Shown here piece by piece: positions 17,235 through 27,146 of a stretch of DNA of 64,000 bases. Numbering within the stretch: position 1 is the stretch's first letter; each line of letters begins with the position of its first letter. The translations under genes were made by a program, and so were the position numbers. The DNA is from an uncultured Akkermansia sp. GTDB lineage: Bacteria > Verrucomicrobiota > Verrucomicrobiia > Verrucomicrobiales > Akkermansiaceae. The notes beneath the pieces are model-generated. The model was not told the origin of the DNA, did not search any database, and saw nothing but the letters and a program-made list of their open reading frames with translations. The stretch is taken from assembly GCA_905200945.1 (NCBI GenBank), contig CAJKMG010000007.1, positions 41,611 through 105,610 on the forward strand, written 5' to 3'.

Positions 17235-18356
17235 ATGAAACTTCCTTCCTCCCGCATTCCCTGGCTGGACAACATCCGTGTTTTTGCCTGTATTCTCGTT
17301 ATTGCCAGCCACATCGTGGGGCAGTTTTTTGTGTCGCCTCCTTTCACTCCGGACAATGAAACCTTTGCCTGGTCCTCCTTTTATACGGTGCTGGTGCGGG
17401 TCTCCATCCCCCTGTTTTTCATGATTTCCGGTGCCCTCCTGCTGCCCGTTCGGGATACGACTGGGCAATTCCTAAAAAAACGCTTTACCCGCGTCCTGTT
17501 CCCCTTCCTGTTGTGGTCTGCGTTTTACACTGTTTTTCCGTGGAGCTATGAAACGCTCACGGGGGACAGCTTTCACTCCGTCTTCCCCCTCTCACGGGTC
17601 ACGCCGGACCTGGAAACCATGGGAACGAACCTGCTGCTGATTCCACTGAAATTCAGCGTAGGCATTCATCTCTGGTACCTCTACGTGCTGATGGGCCTTT
17701 ACCTCTTTTTGCCAGTCATATCCCCCTGGGTGGAGAAAGCGGGAAAGGCTGCTTTTGCCTACTTCCTGCTGCTGTGGACGTGCACCCTCTTGTTCCCTTA
17801 TCTCCAGACCATTTTCCCCAGCTATCTGGGAAAATGCCCCTGGAATGAATACGGGGCCCTGCATTCATTCTCCGGGTACCTGGGTTACATGGTGCTCGGC
17901 TGCTTTCTGAGGAAATACCTTGGGAATGCCTCCTTCGCCCGCACAGCCTGCTGGGCCGTTCCGTGTCTGGCCGCGGCCTTTTGGTTCACCCTCCATTTCT
18001 ACCGGACGTCCACGGCTCTGGCCCAGTCCTCAAGCGGCGACTACATCGGCTTCGCCAGCATTAATGTGGCCCTCATGTCTGTGGCCGTCTTCGTTCTCTT
18101 CCAGTCACTTCCCGCGTTCAGAGCCGGGTCCGCGCCGCAGCGGCTCCTGGCTGATTTCTCCAGCATGAGTTTCGGCATCTACCTGGTCCACTTTGTGCTG
18201 GTGGGAGCCGTTTACCGCCTCTTTGGCATACTCCATCTGTTGTTCCTTCCGGCTTCTCTTTCCATCCCGCTGCTGACTGCGGCGACGTGCCTGGCAGCCT
18301 GGGGAATCATCAAGCTGCTCTCCTTCCTCCCCGGCAGCAGGTACCTGATCGGATAA
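17235..18356 (+). CDS. Membrane acyltransferase, acyltransferase-3 family
   Basis: The 373-residue protein has about ten membrane helices and the acyltransferase-3 layout, with IPWLDNIRVFACILVIASH at the start (His near residue 29) and VSIPLFFMISGALL in the second helix. Such enzymes move acetyl or other acyl groups onto envelope sugars, as in O-antigen or enterobacterial common antigen modification (OafA, WecH/YiaH). The target cannot be read from sequence. It is a single gene, with the converging icd terminator behind it and a decayed region in front. Confidence 0.8.
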   Translation: MKLPSSRIPWLDNIRVFACILVIASHIVGQFFVSPPFTPDNETFAWSSFYTVLVRVSIPLFFMISGALLLPVRDTTGQFLKKRFTRVLFPFLLWSAFYTVFPWSYETLTGDSFHSVFPLSRVTPDLETMGTNLLLIPLKFSVGIHLWYLYVLMGLYLFLPVISPWVEKAGKAAFAYFLLLWTCTLLFPYLQTIFPSYLGKCPWNEYGALHSFSGYLGYMVLGCFLRKYLGNASFARTACWAVPCLAAAFWFTLHFYRTSTALAQSSSGDYIGFASINVALMSVAVFVLFQSLPAFRAGSAPQRLLADFSSMSFGIYLVHFVLVGAVYRLFGILHLLFLPASLSIPLLTAATCLAAWGIIKLLSFLPGSRYLIG

Positions 18357-18378
18357 ATTCCGGCATGGAGACAAAAAA

Positions 18379-18409
18379 CTGCCCTCCGCACCGTGTGGCG
18401 GGAGGGCAG
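18379..18409 (-). terminator. Intrinsic terminator of icd
   Basis: CTGCCCTCC at 18379-18387 pairs with GGAGGGCAG at 18401-18409, extended inward by C-G pairs. Read leftward the stem is followed by GTTTTTTG, so it ends icd transcripts. No uridine tract follows on the plus strand. Confidence 0.75.
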
Positions 18410-18439
18410 TCCGGATGGAAAAAGCGGGAAAAACAGGGA

Positions 18440-19687
18440 TCAGTTCAGGGCTTCCACCAGCTTGTCCCCATAGGCGGAGCAGGTAAGTTCCGTGGAACCG
18501 GGAATCATTTCCGCAAGGTCGAACGTAACCGTTTTTTCGGAAATCACCCGGTCAATGGCCCGGATCAGCAGGTCGGCGGCTTCCGTCCAACCCATGTAGC
18601 GCAACATCATCTCCGCAGACAGGATGACGGAGCTGGGGTTGGCCTTGTTCAGTCCTGCCAGTTTGGGGCCGGTGCCGTGCGTAGCTTCAAAAATGGAATG
18701 TCCCGTCAGGTAATTGATGTTGCCTCCGGGGGCGATGCCGATGCCGCCTACCTGCGCCGCCAGGGCGTCGGAGATGTAATCCCCATTCAGATTCAGCGTG
18801 GCTACCACGTCGAAGTTTTCCGGATGGAGCAGAATTTCCTGGAGGAAAGCGTCCGCAATGCAATCCTTGATGACGATACCGTCGGGGAGCTTCAGCCAGG
18901 GGCCGTCCCCGATGGGGAGGGCGCCGTATTCACGCCGCGCGACATCATATCCCCAGTCACGGAAGCCGCCTTCCGTGAACTTCATGATGTTGCCCTTATG
19001 CACCAGCGTGACGCTCTTCCTTCCGTTTTTCACGGCATAGTCAATGGCGGCGCGCACCAGGCGCTCCGTGCCTTCACGGGAAACGGGCTTGATGCCGAAG
19101 CCGGAGCTTTCCGGGAAACGCACCTTTTTCATGCGGTCCGGGAAAATGCGGCTCATGGTATCAAAAAACAGCTTGGCGTCCTCCGTGCCTTCCTTGAATT
19201 CGATTCCGGCGTAGATATCTTCCGTGTTTTCGCGGAAAACGACCATGTCCACTTTTTCCGGAGCTTTGACGGGAGTTTCAATGCCGTTGAAATAGCGCAC
19301 GGGACGCAGACAGACAAACAGGTCCAGATCCTGCCGCAGCGTGACGTTCAGACTGCGGATGCCGCCGCCCACCGGAGTGGTGAGGGGGCCCTTGATGCCG
19401 ATGAGGTACGTGCGGAAAGCTTCCACCGTCTCATTCGGAAGCCAAGTGCCCAGATTGTCAAAAGACTTTTGCCCGGCAAAAACTTCATACCACGCGATGG
19501 AACGCCTGCCCTGGTAGGCCTTGGCTACGGCTGCGTCAATGACACGGGATGCCGCCGCCCATATTTCAGGACCGGTTCCGTCACCGATGATGAAAGGAAT
19601 GACGGGCCTGTCCGGAACACAAAGCCTGCCGTTCTGCATGGTGACGGCTGCACCGTCCGCGGGAGGGGTGAATGTTAAATTGGCCAT
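18440..19687 (-). CDS. icd: Isocitrate dehydrogenase, NADP type
   Basis: This enzyme oxidatively decarboxylates isocitrate to 2-oxoglutarate in the TCA cycle. The 415-residue length equals that of typical bacterial homodimeric Icd. Seen features are [16 protein letters not shown] near the start, [20 protein letters not shown] (substrate Ser and Arg residues), [16 protein letters not shown], and [27 protein letters not shown] preference is inferred from family type. The upstream in-frame extension to 19819 was rejected because the conserved protein begins at the ATG at 19687. Confidence 0.95.
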   Translation of the reverse strand: MANLTFTPPADGAAVTMQNGRLCVPDRPVIPFIIGDGTGPEIWAAASRVIDAAVAKAYQGRRSIAWYEVFAGQKSFDNLGTWLPNETVEAFRTYLIGIKGPLTTPVGGGIRSLNVTLRQDLDLFVCLRPVRYFNGIETPVKAPEKVDMVVFRENTEDIYAGIEFKEGTEDAKLFFDTMSRIFPDRMKKVRFPESSGFGIKPVSREGTERLVRAAIDYAVKNGRKSVTLVHKGNIMKFTEGGFRDWGYDVARREYGALPIGDGPWLKLPDGIVIKDCIADAFLQEILLHPENFDVVATLNLNGDYISDALAAQVGGIGIAPGGNINYLTGHSIFEATHGTGPKLAGLNKANPSSVILSAEMMLRYMGWTEAADLLIRAIDRVISEKTVTFDLAEMIPGSTELTCSAYGDKLVEALN

Positions 19688-19828
19688 GACGTGCGTTCCT
19701 TTATAGGACGCAGCCCGGTTTGGCAAGATAAAAGAACGGAATGGGGAACTGTGCTTTGTGGAGCTTTGCCGGCTCCTGAAGCAACCGGACTGGAAATGTT
19801 TTCCCCCCTTCTCCCGCATGAGCGTGTC

Positions 19829-20521
19829 TCAGAACCAGCGGTCCTTTCCGGAAGGTTCCTCCGGCTGACCGGCTTCTTCCCGGAGGCGTTTGAGGAAATT
19901 TTCTTCAGCCTGATGTTTCAAGCCGCTCTCCATGATATGCTTCCGGGCGTTTTCGTTCAGCTGGTTGACGGCAATGGCGGCATCTTCGGAAGTCAGCCTG
20001 TTCCAGATGCCGGCGTCATCCTTCACGATTCGCAGGGACCCCTCCACCATCTCACAGGAAATCAGCTTGCCATGAAGGCCCTCTGCCGTAATGGGGCCTT
20101 TGTTTCCTGCGGGAATGATAATCCGAAGAGGTTCGGGCCCTTCCAGGCTGATGCCCCCGTGGGCGCGATAGGCCGCTTTCAGAACCAGCGTTTTCCTGCT
20201 CCACCACCAGGTGGTGGAATAACGGTATTCATATTCGAAAGTCCGTTCCACTGTCACCAGATTGGCAACTTTTTCATCCTTCTGCACCACCAGGGCCACG
20301 CTGCCGTGGTTGGAGGAGAATCCCTTATTGATTAGGGTGAGCCCCATTTCCCTGCCGGCTTCAATCAGTTTTTCCGCCACAGCCATCGGTTTTTCCGCTG
20401 GGGCGGTGATGCAGGAGCGCACCCCCCAGAACGATACGGCCAGCACACCAATCAGAACGGCTCCCCTGACCAGTGCGACAACGGCGGGGGAATGGAAAAA
20501 GGAGGGGGAGGAACCGCTCAT
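19829..20521 (-). CDS. Membrane-anchored DUF4230-like protein
   Basis: The 230-residue protein has one N-terminal membrane helix (about 13-36) and an exposed domain. The central part has paired beta strands (VERTFEYEYRYSTTWWWS) and an LRIIIPAGNKGPITAEGL stretch. The C-terminal helix AVNQLNENARKHIMESGLKHQAEEN fits the DUF4230 pattern, whose function is unknown. It is on the same strand as the DUF1232 gene just upstream (20543), with a 21-base gap. The family assignment is moderate. Confidence 0.5.
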   Translation of the reverse strand: MSGSSPSFFHSPAVVALVRGAVLIGVLAVSFWGVRSCITAPAEKPMAVAEKLIEAGREMGLTLINKGFSSNHGSVALVVQKDEKVANLVTVERTFEYEYRYSTTWWWSRKTLVLKAAYRAHGGISLEGPEPLRIIIPAGNKGPITAEGLHGKLISCEMVEGSLRIVKDDAGIWNRLTSEDAAIAVNQLNENARKHIMESGLKHQAEENFLKRLREEAGQPEEPSGKDRWF

Positions 20522-20542
20522 GTGTTGCGCGTGGCGGGAAAT

Positions 20543-20830
20543 TCAGGGTTCCGGGTCTTCATGGGTGTCATGTTCCCTGATGGGCGGCATGAACAGGGCC
20601 AGGAAGGTGAAGGCGATGACGGTCAGGTCGTCTATCTGGCCAACTCCCGGAATGAAATCCGGAATCAGGTCAATGGGGGAAAAGGCATAAAGAGCCGTCA
20701 GAGCCAGGAGAACAATCTTGCGTCTGGTGAAAAGACGCGGTTCTCCTTCCCGGCTGCGGAAATAATTGACGGCCCTGGCCAGGAGCTGCTGCCTGGGGCC
20801 GTTGGGCGGAATGGGAAGATTGTTTTTCAT
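20543..20830 (-). CDS. DUF1232 (YkvA-type) small membrane protein
   Basis: The 95-residue protein carries the DUF1232 signature ALYAFSPIDLIPDFIPGVGQIDDL, here split as ALYAFSPIDLIPDF and GVGQIDDLTVIAF, followed by a hydrophobic helix and an acidic tail. Function is unknown in this widespread family. The ATG at 20830 is chosen; a longer frame to 20950 adds low-quality sequence. The DUF4230-like gene follows, probably in one transcript. Confidence 0.78.
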   Translation of the reverse strand: MKNNLPIPPNGPRQQLLARAVNYFRSREGEPRLFTRRKIVLLALTALYAFSPIDLIPDFIPGVGQIDDLTVIAFTFLALFMPPIREHDTHEDPEP

Positions 20831-21356
20831 GGAGCTGCAGGGGTGAATTGGCCGTAAAGGGAAAGGAAATTCTTTTTTATATGGGCCGGAAGCAGACCCG
20901 GGAGCGGGATAAACGAGCCCCTTTTCCCTGCCTTGTCCTGGGAGCAGCACGGGCAGGTTTTTTCTGAAGCCGTTTTCTGTAGGCGTCTTTTCATCAGGAA
21001 AGCTCTTTCCTCATTATCTCATGTACTTCCGGCCGCGTCCAGAGCAATTCCCGGCTTCTTCCGGGAATAAGCTTCCTTGCGTTTGAGTGAGTATAACGTT
21101 TACGGCGGTTGCGCCGTGCATGTATTTCCTTTTCCTGATATTATCATCGGCAAGGGAAGAGGGCAAGTGCAGGAAATCGCGGAAGGAACCGTAATATTTG
21201 TTCTGTCCCTGCCGTTTTCCGAGCCTGTTTTCCCCCAGCCGCGAAAATGTTCCGCAGGGTAGGGGAGGGCTTCTTCCCCGCTTGCCTGCGAGTGGAACGC
21301 CCGGTCTTGCGGCATTGACACGGAGGGAGGCACGGAGTACTCTCCTGCGGCGTATA
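20831..21356. other. Long intergenic region, no gene seen
   Basis: The 526 bases between the divergent DUF1232 and metallo-beta-lactamase genes hold several open frames on both strands, none with recognisable protein sequence. A short stem (CCTGCC 20927-20932 / GGCAGG 20952-20957) followed by six T looks like a weak rightward terminator without any gene before it. Promoters for both flanking genes should lie here. Confidence 0.4.
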
Positions 21357-22727
21357 ATGATCAGTTTTACCAATATCAGCGGAGCCGGGGAAATTGGGGC
21401 CAATTGCTATTTGCTTGAGATGGACGGCACCAGGATTGTGCTTGACAGCGGGATGCACCCCAAGAAGGAGGGGAAGGCGGCCATGCCGGATTTTGATTCC
21501 CTGGAACCCAATTCCGTGGAAGCCGTTTTTTTAAGCCATTCCCACCTGGACCATCTGGGAACGCTGCCTGTGCTTCAGGAGAAACAGCCAGCAGCGGAGG
21601 TGTTCATGACGCCCGCCGCGGCAGCCCTGTCTGAAGTGATGCTGCATAATTCCGTGAATGTGATGAGTGCCAAGAGGCTGGACCTGGGCATTGTGGAGTA
21701 TCCTTTTTTCACCCATAATGATCTGGACAGATTGAGCGACGCCTGGCATGCCAAGTCCTGCAACGAAGTGTTCCGCGTGGGTTTCCGTCAGAACGTGCTG
21801 GCCACGTTTTACGATGCCGGGCACATCCTGGGGTCTGCCGGCGTGATGCTGGAGGGCGAGAGCGGCCATACCGTATTTTATACGGGGGACGTGCAGTTTG
21901 AAGACCAGAGCATGATTCCCGGGGCTGATTTTCCGGAATCCGGCGTAGATACGCTGGTGATGGAGTGCACGCGCGGCGGTTTCCAGCGCAGCGCCCACTA
22001 TTCGCGGCCGGAAGAGATGGTGAGGTTCGGGAAAGCGATTGCGGAGACGCTGGAGCGCGGCGGCGCCGTACTGATTCCGGTATTCGCCATCGGCAAGAGC
22101 CAGGAGATGCTGTTCAACATTCACCGTTTCAAGCAACAGGGGGTGATTCCCGCCAATACTCCCGTGTACTTCGGCGGGCTGAGCGCGAAAGTTTCCCTGT
22201 TGTACGACCGTTTTGCCGGGTTGACGCGCAGGCATGACCATGAATTCAAGCTGAAGGAGGAGATTCAGACCGTGCCCCTTCCGCGCAAGGGAAAAGCTCC
22301 GCTGGTGTGTTCCCCGGGGAATATTTACGTGGTGTCCAGCGGCATGATGACGGAAAATACGCTTTCCAACGTCATGGCGGAGCAGGTTCTTCCCCAGGAG
22401 AAGAATGCTATTTTGTTCGTAGGATATGCGGATCCTGATTCTCCGGCGGGACTGCTGAAGGCAACTCCTGAAGGGGAACTGGTGAAAATGAGGCCCAACG
22501 GGCAGCCGGTGCGCCGCAAGTGCACCGTGGACTGTTTTGATTTTTCCGGGCATGCCACCCGGGACTCCCTGGTTAATTATGCCGTGAAGCTGAACCCCAG
22601 GCAGGTGGTTCTGGTGCACGGGGACCCGGACGCCGTGGAGTGGATGCAGCATACGCTATCCGCCAAAATGCCGGCTTCCACTATCGTCGTCCCTGAGCCG
22701 GGACGCCGCTACACTTTCGAGCCATGA
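21357..22727 (+). CDS. RNA-processing metallo-beta-lactamase exonuclease (RMMBL)
   Basis: The 456-residue protein belongs to the CPSF/Ysh1-like metallo-beta-lactamase group, cytosolic zinc nucleases of RNA. Visible elements are HSHLDH (residues 61-66), GHILGSAGVMLE, YTGDVQFED, the beta-CASP insert with FAIGKSQEML, VVSSGMMTENTLS, and the C-terminal FSGHATRDSL and VVLVHGDPDAVEW of the RMMBL domain. The start at 21357 matches MISFTNISGAGEIGANCYLL; an upstream frame from 21198 is spurious. tmk overlaps its stop by four bases. Confidence 0.9.
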   Translation: MISFTNISGAGEIGANCYLLEMDGTRIVLDSGMHPKKEGKAAMPDFDSLEPNSVEAVFLSHSHLDHLGTLPVLQEKQPAAEVFMTPAAAALSEVMLHNSVNVMSAKRLDLGIVEYPFFTHNDLDRLSDAWHAKSCNEVFRVGFRQNVLATFYDAGHILGSAGVMLEGESGHTVFYTGDVQFEDQSMIPGADFPESGVDTLVMECTRGGFQRSAHYSRPEEMVRFGKAIAETLERGGAVLIPVFAIGKSQEMLFNIHRFKQQGVIPANTPVYFGGLSAKVSLLYDRFAGLTRRHDHEFKLKEEIQTVPLPRKGKAPLVCSPGNIYVVSSGMMTENTLSNVMAEQVLPQEKNAILFVGYADPDSPAGLLKATPEGELVKMRPNGQPVRRKCTVDCFDFSGHATRDSLVNYAVKLNPRQVVLVHGDPDAVEWMQHTLSAKMPASTIVVPEPGRRYTFEP

Positions 22728-23344
22728 GTTTTACCGGAGAGAGAAAGGGGAGGCTGATCGTCTTTGAAGGCATTGACGGCACGGGCAAGTCCACCCACAT
22801 CGGGCACTTGCGGAAGTATCTGGAGGGAAAGGGGCTGGAAGTGGTGCAGAGTTTTGAGCCCACACGCGGACAGTGGGGCCGGATGCTCCGGGATTCCGCC
22901 GTGACCGGACGCCTTTCCGTAGAGGAGGAAGTAGCCCTGTTCCTGAAAGACAGGAGGGAACATGTGGAGACGCTGATTGCTCCCGCATTGGCGCGGGGGG
23001 CATGGGTTCTGCTGGATCGTTACTATCTTTCCATGATGGCTTACCAGGGCGCGCGCGGCATAGATCCGGAGGTTATCCGCGCCGCCAATGAAGAATTTGC
23101 CCCGGTGCCGGATGCCGTGGTCTGGCTGGACATTCCCGTTTCCGTGGCGCTGGAACGCATTGGGAACCGCGGGGAACGCGACGCTTTTGAGACGGAAGCG
23201 GGCCTGGCGGCCTGCCGCAGCGTGTTTGCATCCGTCCATGCTCCCTGGATGCTCCGCATAGACGCGGACGCCGGGAAGGAAGAGGTGGCGGAAAAAGTGC
23301 GGAAGGCTCTTTCCGTGCGTTTCCCCGATGTCATTGGGGCATAG
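22724..23344 (+). CDS. tmk: Thymidylate kinase
   Basis: Tmk phosphorylates dTMP to dTDP for DNA synthesis. The 206-residue protein has the P-loop GIDGTGKST (16-24), the DRYYLSMMAYQGARG block of the base-binding region, and the FEPT loop. The length is normal. Its ATG overlaps the preceding stop (ATGA), so the two genes are translationally coupled. It converges with queC; a weak stem with six T follows at 23356-23378. Confidence 0.95.
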   Translation: MSFTGERKGRLIVFEGIDGTGKSTHIGHLRKYLEGKGLEVVQSFEPTRGQWGRMLRDSAVTGRLSVEEEVALFLKDRREHVETLIAPALARGAWVLLDRYYLSMMAYQGARGIDPEVIRAANEEFAPVPDAVVWLDIPVSVALERIGNRGERDAFETEAGLAACRSVFASVHAPWMLRIDADAGKEEVAEKVRKALSVRFPDVIGA

Positions 23345-23407
23345 GCATCTCCTTTCGGCCATAGGCCGGGGATTTTTTCTTAGCGTTTCATTCCTAGCAT
23401 TTGGATG

Positions 23408-24079
23408 CTATTCCGCAGGCGCATAAGCCGTTGGATCCGGAATTCCGGCTTCCCTGAAGGCTTCCCGGCGTTCCATGCAGGTGGAACAGACGCCGCAGTG
23501 GACGGCTCCGCCCTTGTAGCAGGAATAGGTGCGGGAAAAGTCCACGCCCAAATCCTGGCCCATGGCGGCGATGCCGCCCTTGGACATGTGGATGAAAGGG
23601 CGCAGGATGCCCAGACCGGCATAGGTTCCCAGGCGAATGGCTTCCGTCATGGCGGCCATGAATTCCTCCCGGCAGTCCGGATAGATGCTATGGTCCCCGG
23701 AATGGGCCGCAATGACGAGCTGCTGCGCCCCGCAGCTTTCCGCAACCCCGGCGGCGATGGACAGGAAGATGCCGTTGCGGAAGGGGACGACGGTCTGTTT
23801 CATCAGTTCTTCATCATAGGAACCGTCCGGAATATCGTCCGCGCCGGAAAGGAGGGCTGATTTCAAATGGGAGGAGATGGAGGAAATGTCAATCACGCGG
23901 TGTTCTATGCCCAGACTGGCGGCCTGCCAGGCAGCGCATTTCAGTTCCCGTTCCGCATGGTTGGAGGCATAGTCAAAGCTGAGGGCCACCCGGACGCGGT
24001 GGTTCCGGTGGGCCCAGTGCAGGGCTACGCTGGAGTCCAATCCCCCGCTGAGCAGTACGGCCGTTTCCATTTTGTCCAT
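23408..24079 (-). CDS. queC: 7-cyano-7-deazaguanine (preQ0) synthase
   Basis: QueC converts 7-carboxy-7-deazaguanine to preQ0 in queuosine biosynthesis. The 223-residue protein has the PP-loop ATP motif AVLLSGGLDSSVAL near the N-terminus, ELMKQTVVPFRNG and the zinc-binding cluster CYKGG...CGVCSTC near the C-terminus. Its ATG at 24079 overlaps the end of queF by eight or more bases on the same strand; a second Met at 24070 is possible. The next enzyme, QueF, is encoded just upstream. Confidence 0.94.
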   Translation of the reverse strand: MDKMETAVLLSGGLDSSVALHWAHRNHRVRVALSFDYASNHAERELKCAAWQAASLGIEHRVIDISSISSHLKSALLSGADDIPDGSYDEELMKQTVVPFRNGIFLSIAAGVAESCGAQQLVIAAHSGDHSIYPDCREEFMAAMTEAIRLGTYAGLGILRPFIHMSKGGIAAMGQDLGVDFSRTYSCYKGGAVHCGVCSTCMERREAFREAGIPDPTAYAPAE

Positions 24080-24087
24080 GGTCTGGA

Positions 24088-24498
24088 TTACAGGGGGCGG
24101 TTTTCCGGATTGTGTTCGGCTGTTGCGGTCAGCTGGATGCCGCCGCGGGGGGAGAAGCGGCCTTCCACCTTCAGCCACCGTGGGGAAATGGCGGCCACCA
24201 GATCATCTGTGATGCGGTTGACGATTTGTTCGTTGAAAGCCGGGTAGTTGCGGTAGGAGGCCAGATAGTATTTGAGAGATTTGGTCTCCACGCACTTTTC
24301 CGCAGGAACGTAGGTGATCGTCAGGTGGCAGGAATCCGGTTGCCCCGTAACGGGGCAGAGGGAGGAAAATTCATGGGTGTCCAGCGTGATGGTGTAGGGA
24401 CGCGTGCCGCGGTTGGGGAAGGATTCCAGCCTGGCGTCGTCGGGGCTGGTGAAGAAGGAGCTTTGAGAGCCCAATAGAGTCAAATGTTCGTCGGACAT
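24088..24498 (-). CDS. queF: preQ0 reductase (NADPH-dependent nitrile reductase)
   Basis: QueF reduces the nitrile of preQ0 to the amine preQ1. The 136-residue length fits the short unimodular type. Visible motifs are FSSLCPVTGQPDS, whose Cys is the catalytic nucleophile, and the QueF box ETKSLKYYL, plus the NADPH-side GRFSPRGGIQ end. It lies 29 bases downstream of the mechanosensitive channel gene and directly before queC. Confidence 0.94.
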   Translation of the reverse strand: MSDEHLTLLGSQSSFFTSPDDARLESFPNRGTRPYTITLDTHEFSSLCPVTGQPDSCHLTITYVPAEKCVETKSLKYYLASYRNYPAFNEQIVNRITDDLVAAISPRWLKVEGRFSPRGGIQLTATAEHNPENRPL

Positions 24499-24527
24499 GG
24501 TTGATGTAGCAGTATGGTGATGGATGT

Positions 24528-26984
24528 TCAGGCCTCCTGAACGGGGGCGCCTTTTTCCAGGACGGGTTCTTCTCCGGGGAATTCTTTCACGTACAGGTCC
24601 TGTTGAGGGAATGGGATGGAAATGCCGTGTTCATTGAACGCATTATAGATGTGTTCCCGCACGGAGGAAAGGCTGGATGATTTTGTCATGACGGGAACCC
24701 AGACCCATACGCCCAGATTGACGGCACTGTCTCCGAAATTGTCCAGCACGACGCTGGTTTTTTTGACCTTGGAAAGGAAGGGCAGGGCAGCCAGCGTTTC
24801 CAGAATGATTTTGCGCGCCCTTTCCACATCCGTTCCGTAGGAAACGCCCACTTCCACCTTCACGCATTCGAATTTATGGTTGCGGGTCATGTTGCGAAAG
24901 TTTTTGTTGAAGAGCTGGGAGTTCTGAAAAGCGATGATAGAGCCGTCCAGCGTCTCGATCATGGTGGAACGGTAGCCCAGGGAGGAAACGCGGCCCCGGT
25001 AGCCGTCGCATTCAATCATGTCGCCCTGGCGCAGGCGCCCCAGCATCAGGGAGAGACCGCTGATGATGTTCTCAATGGTGTCTTTCAGGGCGAAGCCGAT
25101 GCCCATGCTCAAGCCCCCCATGACCATCAGCAGCCCGTTGTAATTGGCGTTCATGATGATGAGTGCCGTAAAAACGAAGAGTCCCCAGAGAAACAGGGAG
25201 GAGAGTGTCACGAAAGTGGGGATGATGCCTACTTCATAATCTTCTCCATAGACTTCGTGCAGCGTATTTTTCCCCAAGAATATCAAGTAGTTGAGAACGA
25301 TAGCAATCAGGATGACCGTAATGACGCTGCTCCAGCTGAAAGTGAGCAGATCCTTGATTTCCGTGGTGGCGAAAATTTTATTGATGATGAGATCCCCCAT
25401 GTCGAAGGTGGCGGCAGGCCAGATGATGCTGAACAGGATGAGGAAGATGGTCAGGCAGGGAAGCACCAGTTTGGATACGAAAGGGCGGAACCACAGGATG
25501 GCCCGTTTGTTCCGTTCCTTCCGGCGTTTTTCATAGTGGTGGAGCAGATCCCACAGGCCCACCAGCAACAGGATGCTGGTCATCAGCATGATCCAGGTCA
25601 TCAGCACCAGGAAGGCCATGAAGCTGAATCCAGTCCAGCAAAGGACGCTGCCCAGGATAGTAAGCACCAAAGATATGGTGGAGAAGAAACGGTCCAGCCG
25701 GGGCAGCTTGTGCCGTTGCCGCACCCAGGTCAGCAGGGAGAAGAGGGAAACCAGCGTGAACAGGATGGGCATGGAAATGTCCACGATAATGTTGGGGGCC
25801 ATGAACATGCGCAGAAGCATGAAGAATCCGCCCAGAAGCAGGTAGGGCATGTAGATGCGGATGCCGGAGTTAATGGTGCCGTAGGGGAGGCGCGTGACCA
25901 GGGAGAACAGGATGGCGCTGACCAGCAGGAGGAATTCCGCACCCAGGGAGGCAGCGCTCTCCAGCAGGTAGTCCGGCGTGCGCAGTGAGGCAATGACGAG
26001 GACCAGCGCCATGATGAGAATGGTGGTGACGTTGGTGAACGCATGACGCTTGTTGTAGTTGCCCGTCTTTTTCAGCGTTTTTTTGAAGCCCAGAAAGACG
26101 ATGAAGCGGGAAAGGCAATAGGAGCACAGGATGACGCCCAGCAGGATAATGCCGTAGTGTTTGAGAGTTTCCGAGTCTGATGGAAGCTGAAGCTTGCTGT
26201 CCGCGGATGTTTCCCATACGCTCATGCATATTTCATACGTCTTGAGCGGCTTGAGGAAGATATACCTGGCCGCATGGGACGGGGTGTAGAATATCCTGTT
26301 GAACAGGGAGGTGAACATTTGGGCGCTTTCATAGTTCAGCGTGTCTATTTTTCTGTTCAGATTATTGAAAAGCTCTTTAAGATAAATGAATTGCTCCTTT
26401 TCTTCCTGAAGGGATTTTTCCAGCTCCTGGCAGGCGTACAGAGCTTCGTCCCTCTGCATCAGGGACGGTTCCGACAGGTTGCCCGTGTTGACTTCCTCTA
26501 GGGATTCCGCCAGTTTTTTAATGCGTCCCATTTCCTTGTCCAGCCGTTCCTCCTGTTCCTGGAAGTCCGGTTTTTGGGCGTAATACATTTCCACCAGTCT
26601 GGTGGCGGCCTTGCAGTAAAAAGCCAGCGTAAAGATTTTTTGATCGTCCAGGGCGTAAAGCACGGCGGACATTTCATACACCCTGGTGTCAAAATAATTG
26701 TAGGTGGCGTCCGCATCTTTCATCAGCACTTCCCGAACGGCCATCCTTTTTTCCTCATTCTTTTTCAGAATGGTGATTTCATGGCACAGGGCCATGATAA
26801 CCGTATCCATTTCCGATTGATCCGGCTGCGCCTGAGGCTGTTCCGTCCTGACTTCCTCCACCTGTTCCGGGGCGGCGGCAGGCGGTTCCGCCTGCTGTGC
26901 GGACGCAGTATCTGCGGCCAGAAATCCTGCCAGAAAAAAGGCGGTGCAGCAGCGGAAAAAGATCCGGTAATCAGGGATGCTCAT
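24528..26984 (-). CDS. Large MscS-family mechanosensitive channel
   Basis: The 818-residue protein combines a signal peptide (cleavage near AQQA), a coiled-coil-rich periplasmic domain (about 30-240), about eleven membrane helices, and a C-terminal MscS core. The core shows the pore helix MGGLSMGIGFALKDTIENII and the beta-domain signature RQGDMIECDGYRGRVSSLGYR. The architecture is like MscK/YnaI-type enlarged channels that relieve osmotic stress. It is the first gene of an apparent mscS-queF-queC transcript. Function beyond tension gating is not inferable. Confidence 0.88.
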   Translation of the reverse strand: MSIPDYRIFFRCCTAFFLAGFLAADTASAQQAEPPAAAPEQVEEVRTEQPQAQPDQSEMDTVIMALCHEITILKKNEEKRMAVREVLMKDADATYNYFDTRVYEMSAVLYALDDQKIFTLAFYCKAATRLVEMYYAQKPDFQEQEERLDKEMGRIKKLAESLEEVNTGNLSEPSLMQRDEALYACQELEKSLQEEKEQFIYLKELFNNLNRKIDTLNYESAQMFTSLFNRIFYTPSHAARYIFLKPLKTYEICMSVWETSADSKLQLPSDSETLKHYGIILLGVILCSYCLSRFIVFLGFKKTLKKTGNYNKRHAFTNVTTILIMALVLVIASLRTPDYLLESAASLGAEFLLLVSAILFSLVTRLPYGTINSGIRIYMPYLLLGGFFMLLRMFMAPNIIVDISMPILFTLVSLFSLLTWVRQRHKLPRLDRFFSTISLVLTILGSVLCWTGFSFMAFLVLMTWIMLMTSILLLVGLWDLLHHYEKRRKERNKRAILWFRPFVSKLVLPCLTIFLILFSIIWPAATFDMGDLIINKIFATTEIKDLLTFSWSSVITVILIAIVLNYLIFLGKNTLHEVYGEDYEVGIIPTFVTLSSLFLWGLFVFTALIIMNANYNGLLMVMGGLSMGIGFALKDTIENIISGLSLMLGRLRQGDMIECDGYRGRVSSLGYRSTMIETLDGSIIAFQNSQLFNKNFRNMTRNHKFECVKVEVGVSYGTDVERARKIILETLAALPFLSKVKKTSVVLDNFGDSAVNLGVWVWVPVMTKSSSLSSVREHIYNAFNEHGISIPFPQQDLYVKEFPGEEPVLEKGAPVQEA

Positions 26985-27146
26985 GAACGGTTTCTGTTCT
27001 AGGGGCTGCAGGCATTACGGTCAAGGTTATATATTCCCCTGCTGACGGAGGGGGCTTTGCAGGAAAAGCCTGTTTTTTCAGAGCAAGCCGTATGGAAAAG
27101 GCAGAGCATTTTCCGAATTCCCGGAAAATGCCTTTTTGTAAACAGA

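Noticed and set aside
18287..19678. 463-residue open frame opposite icd
   Set aside because: It is the antisense shadow of a strongly conserved gene; its protein is low-complexity His/Gly/Val text with no domain.
23356..23378. Intrinsic terminator after tmk
   Set aside because: The stem is only five perfect pairs with a 3-base loop; six T follow, but support is too weak for a feature entry.
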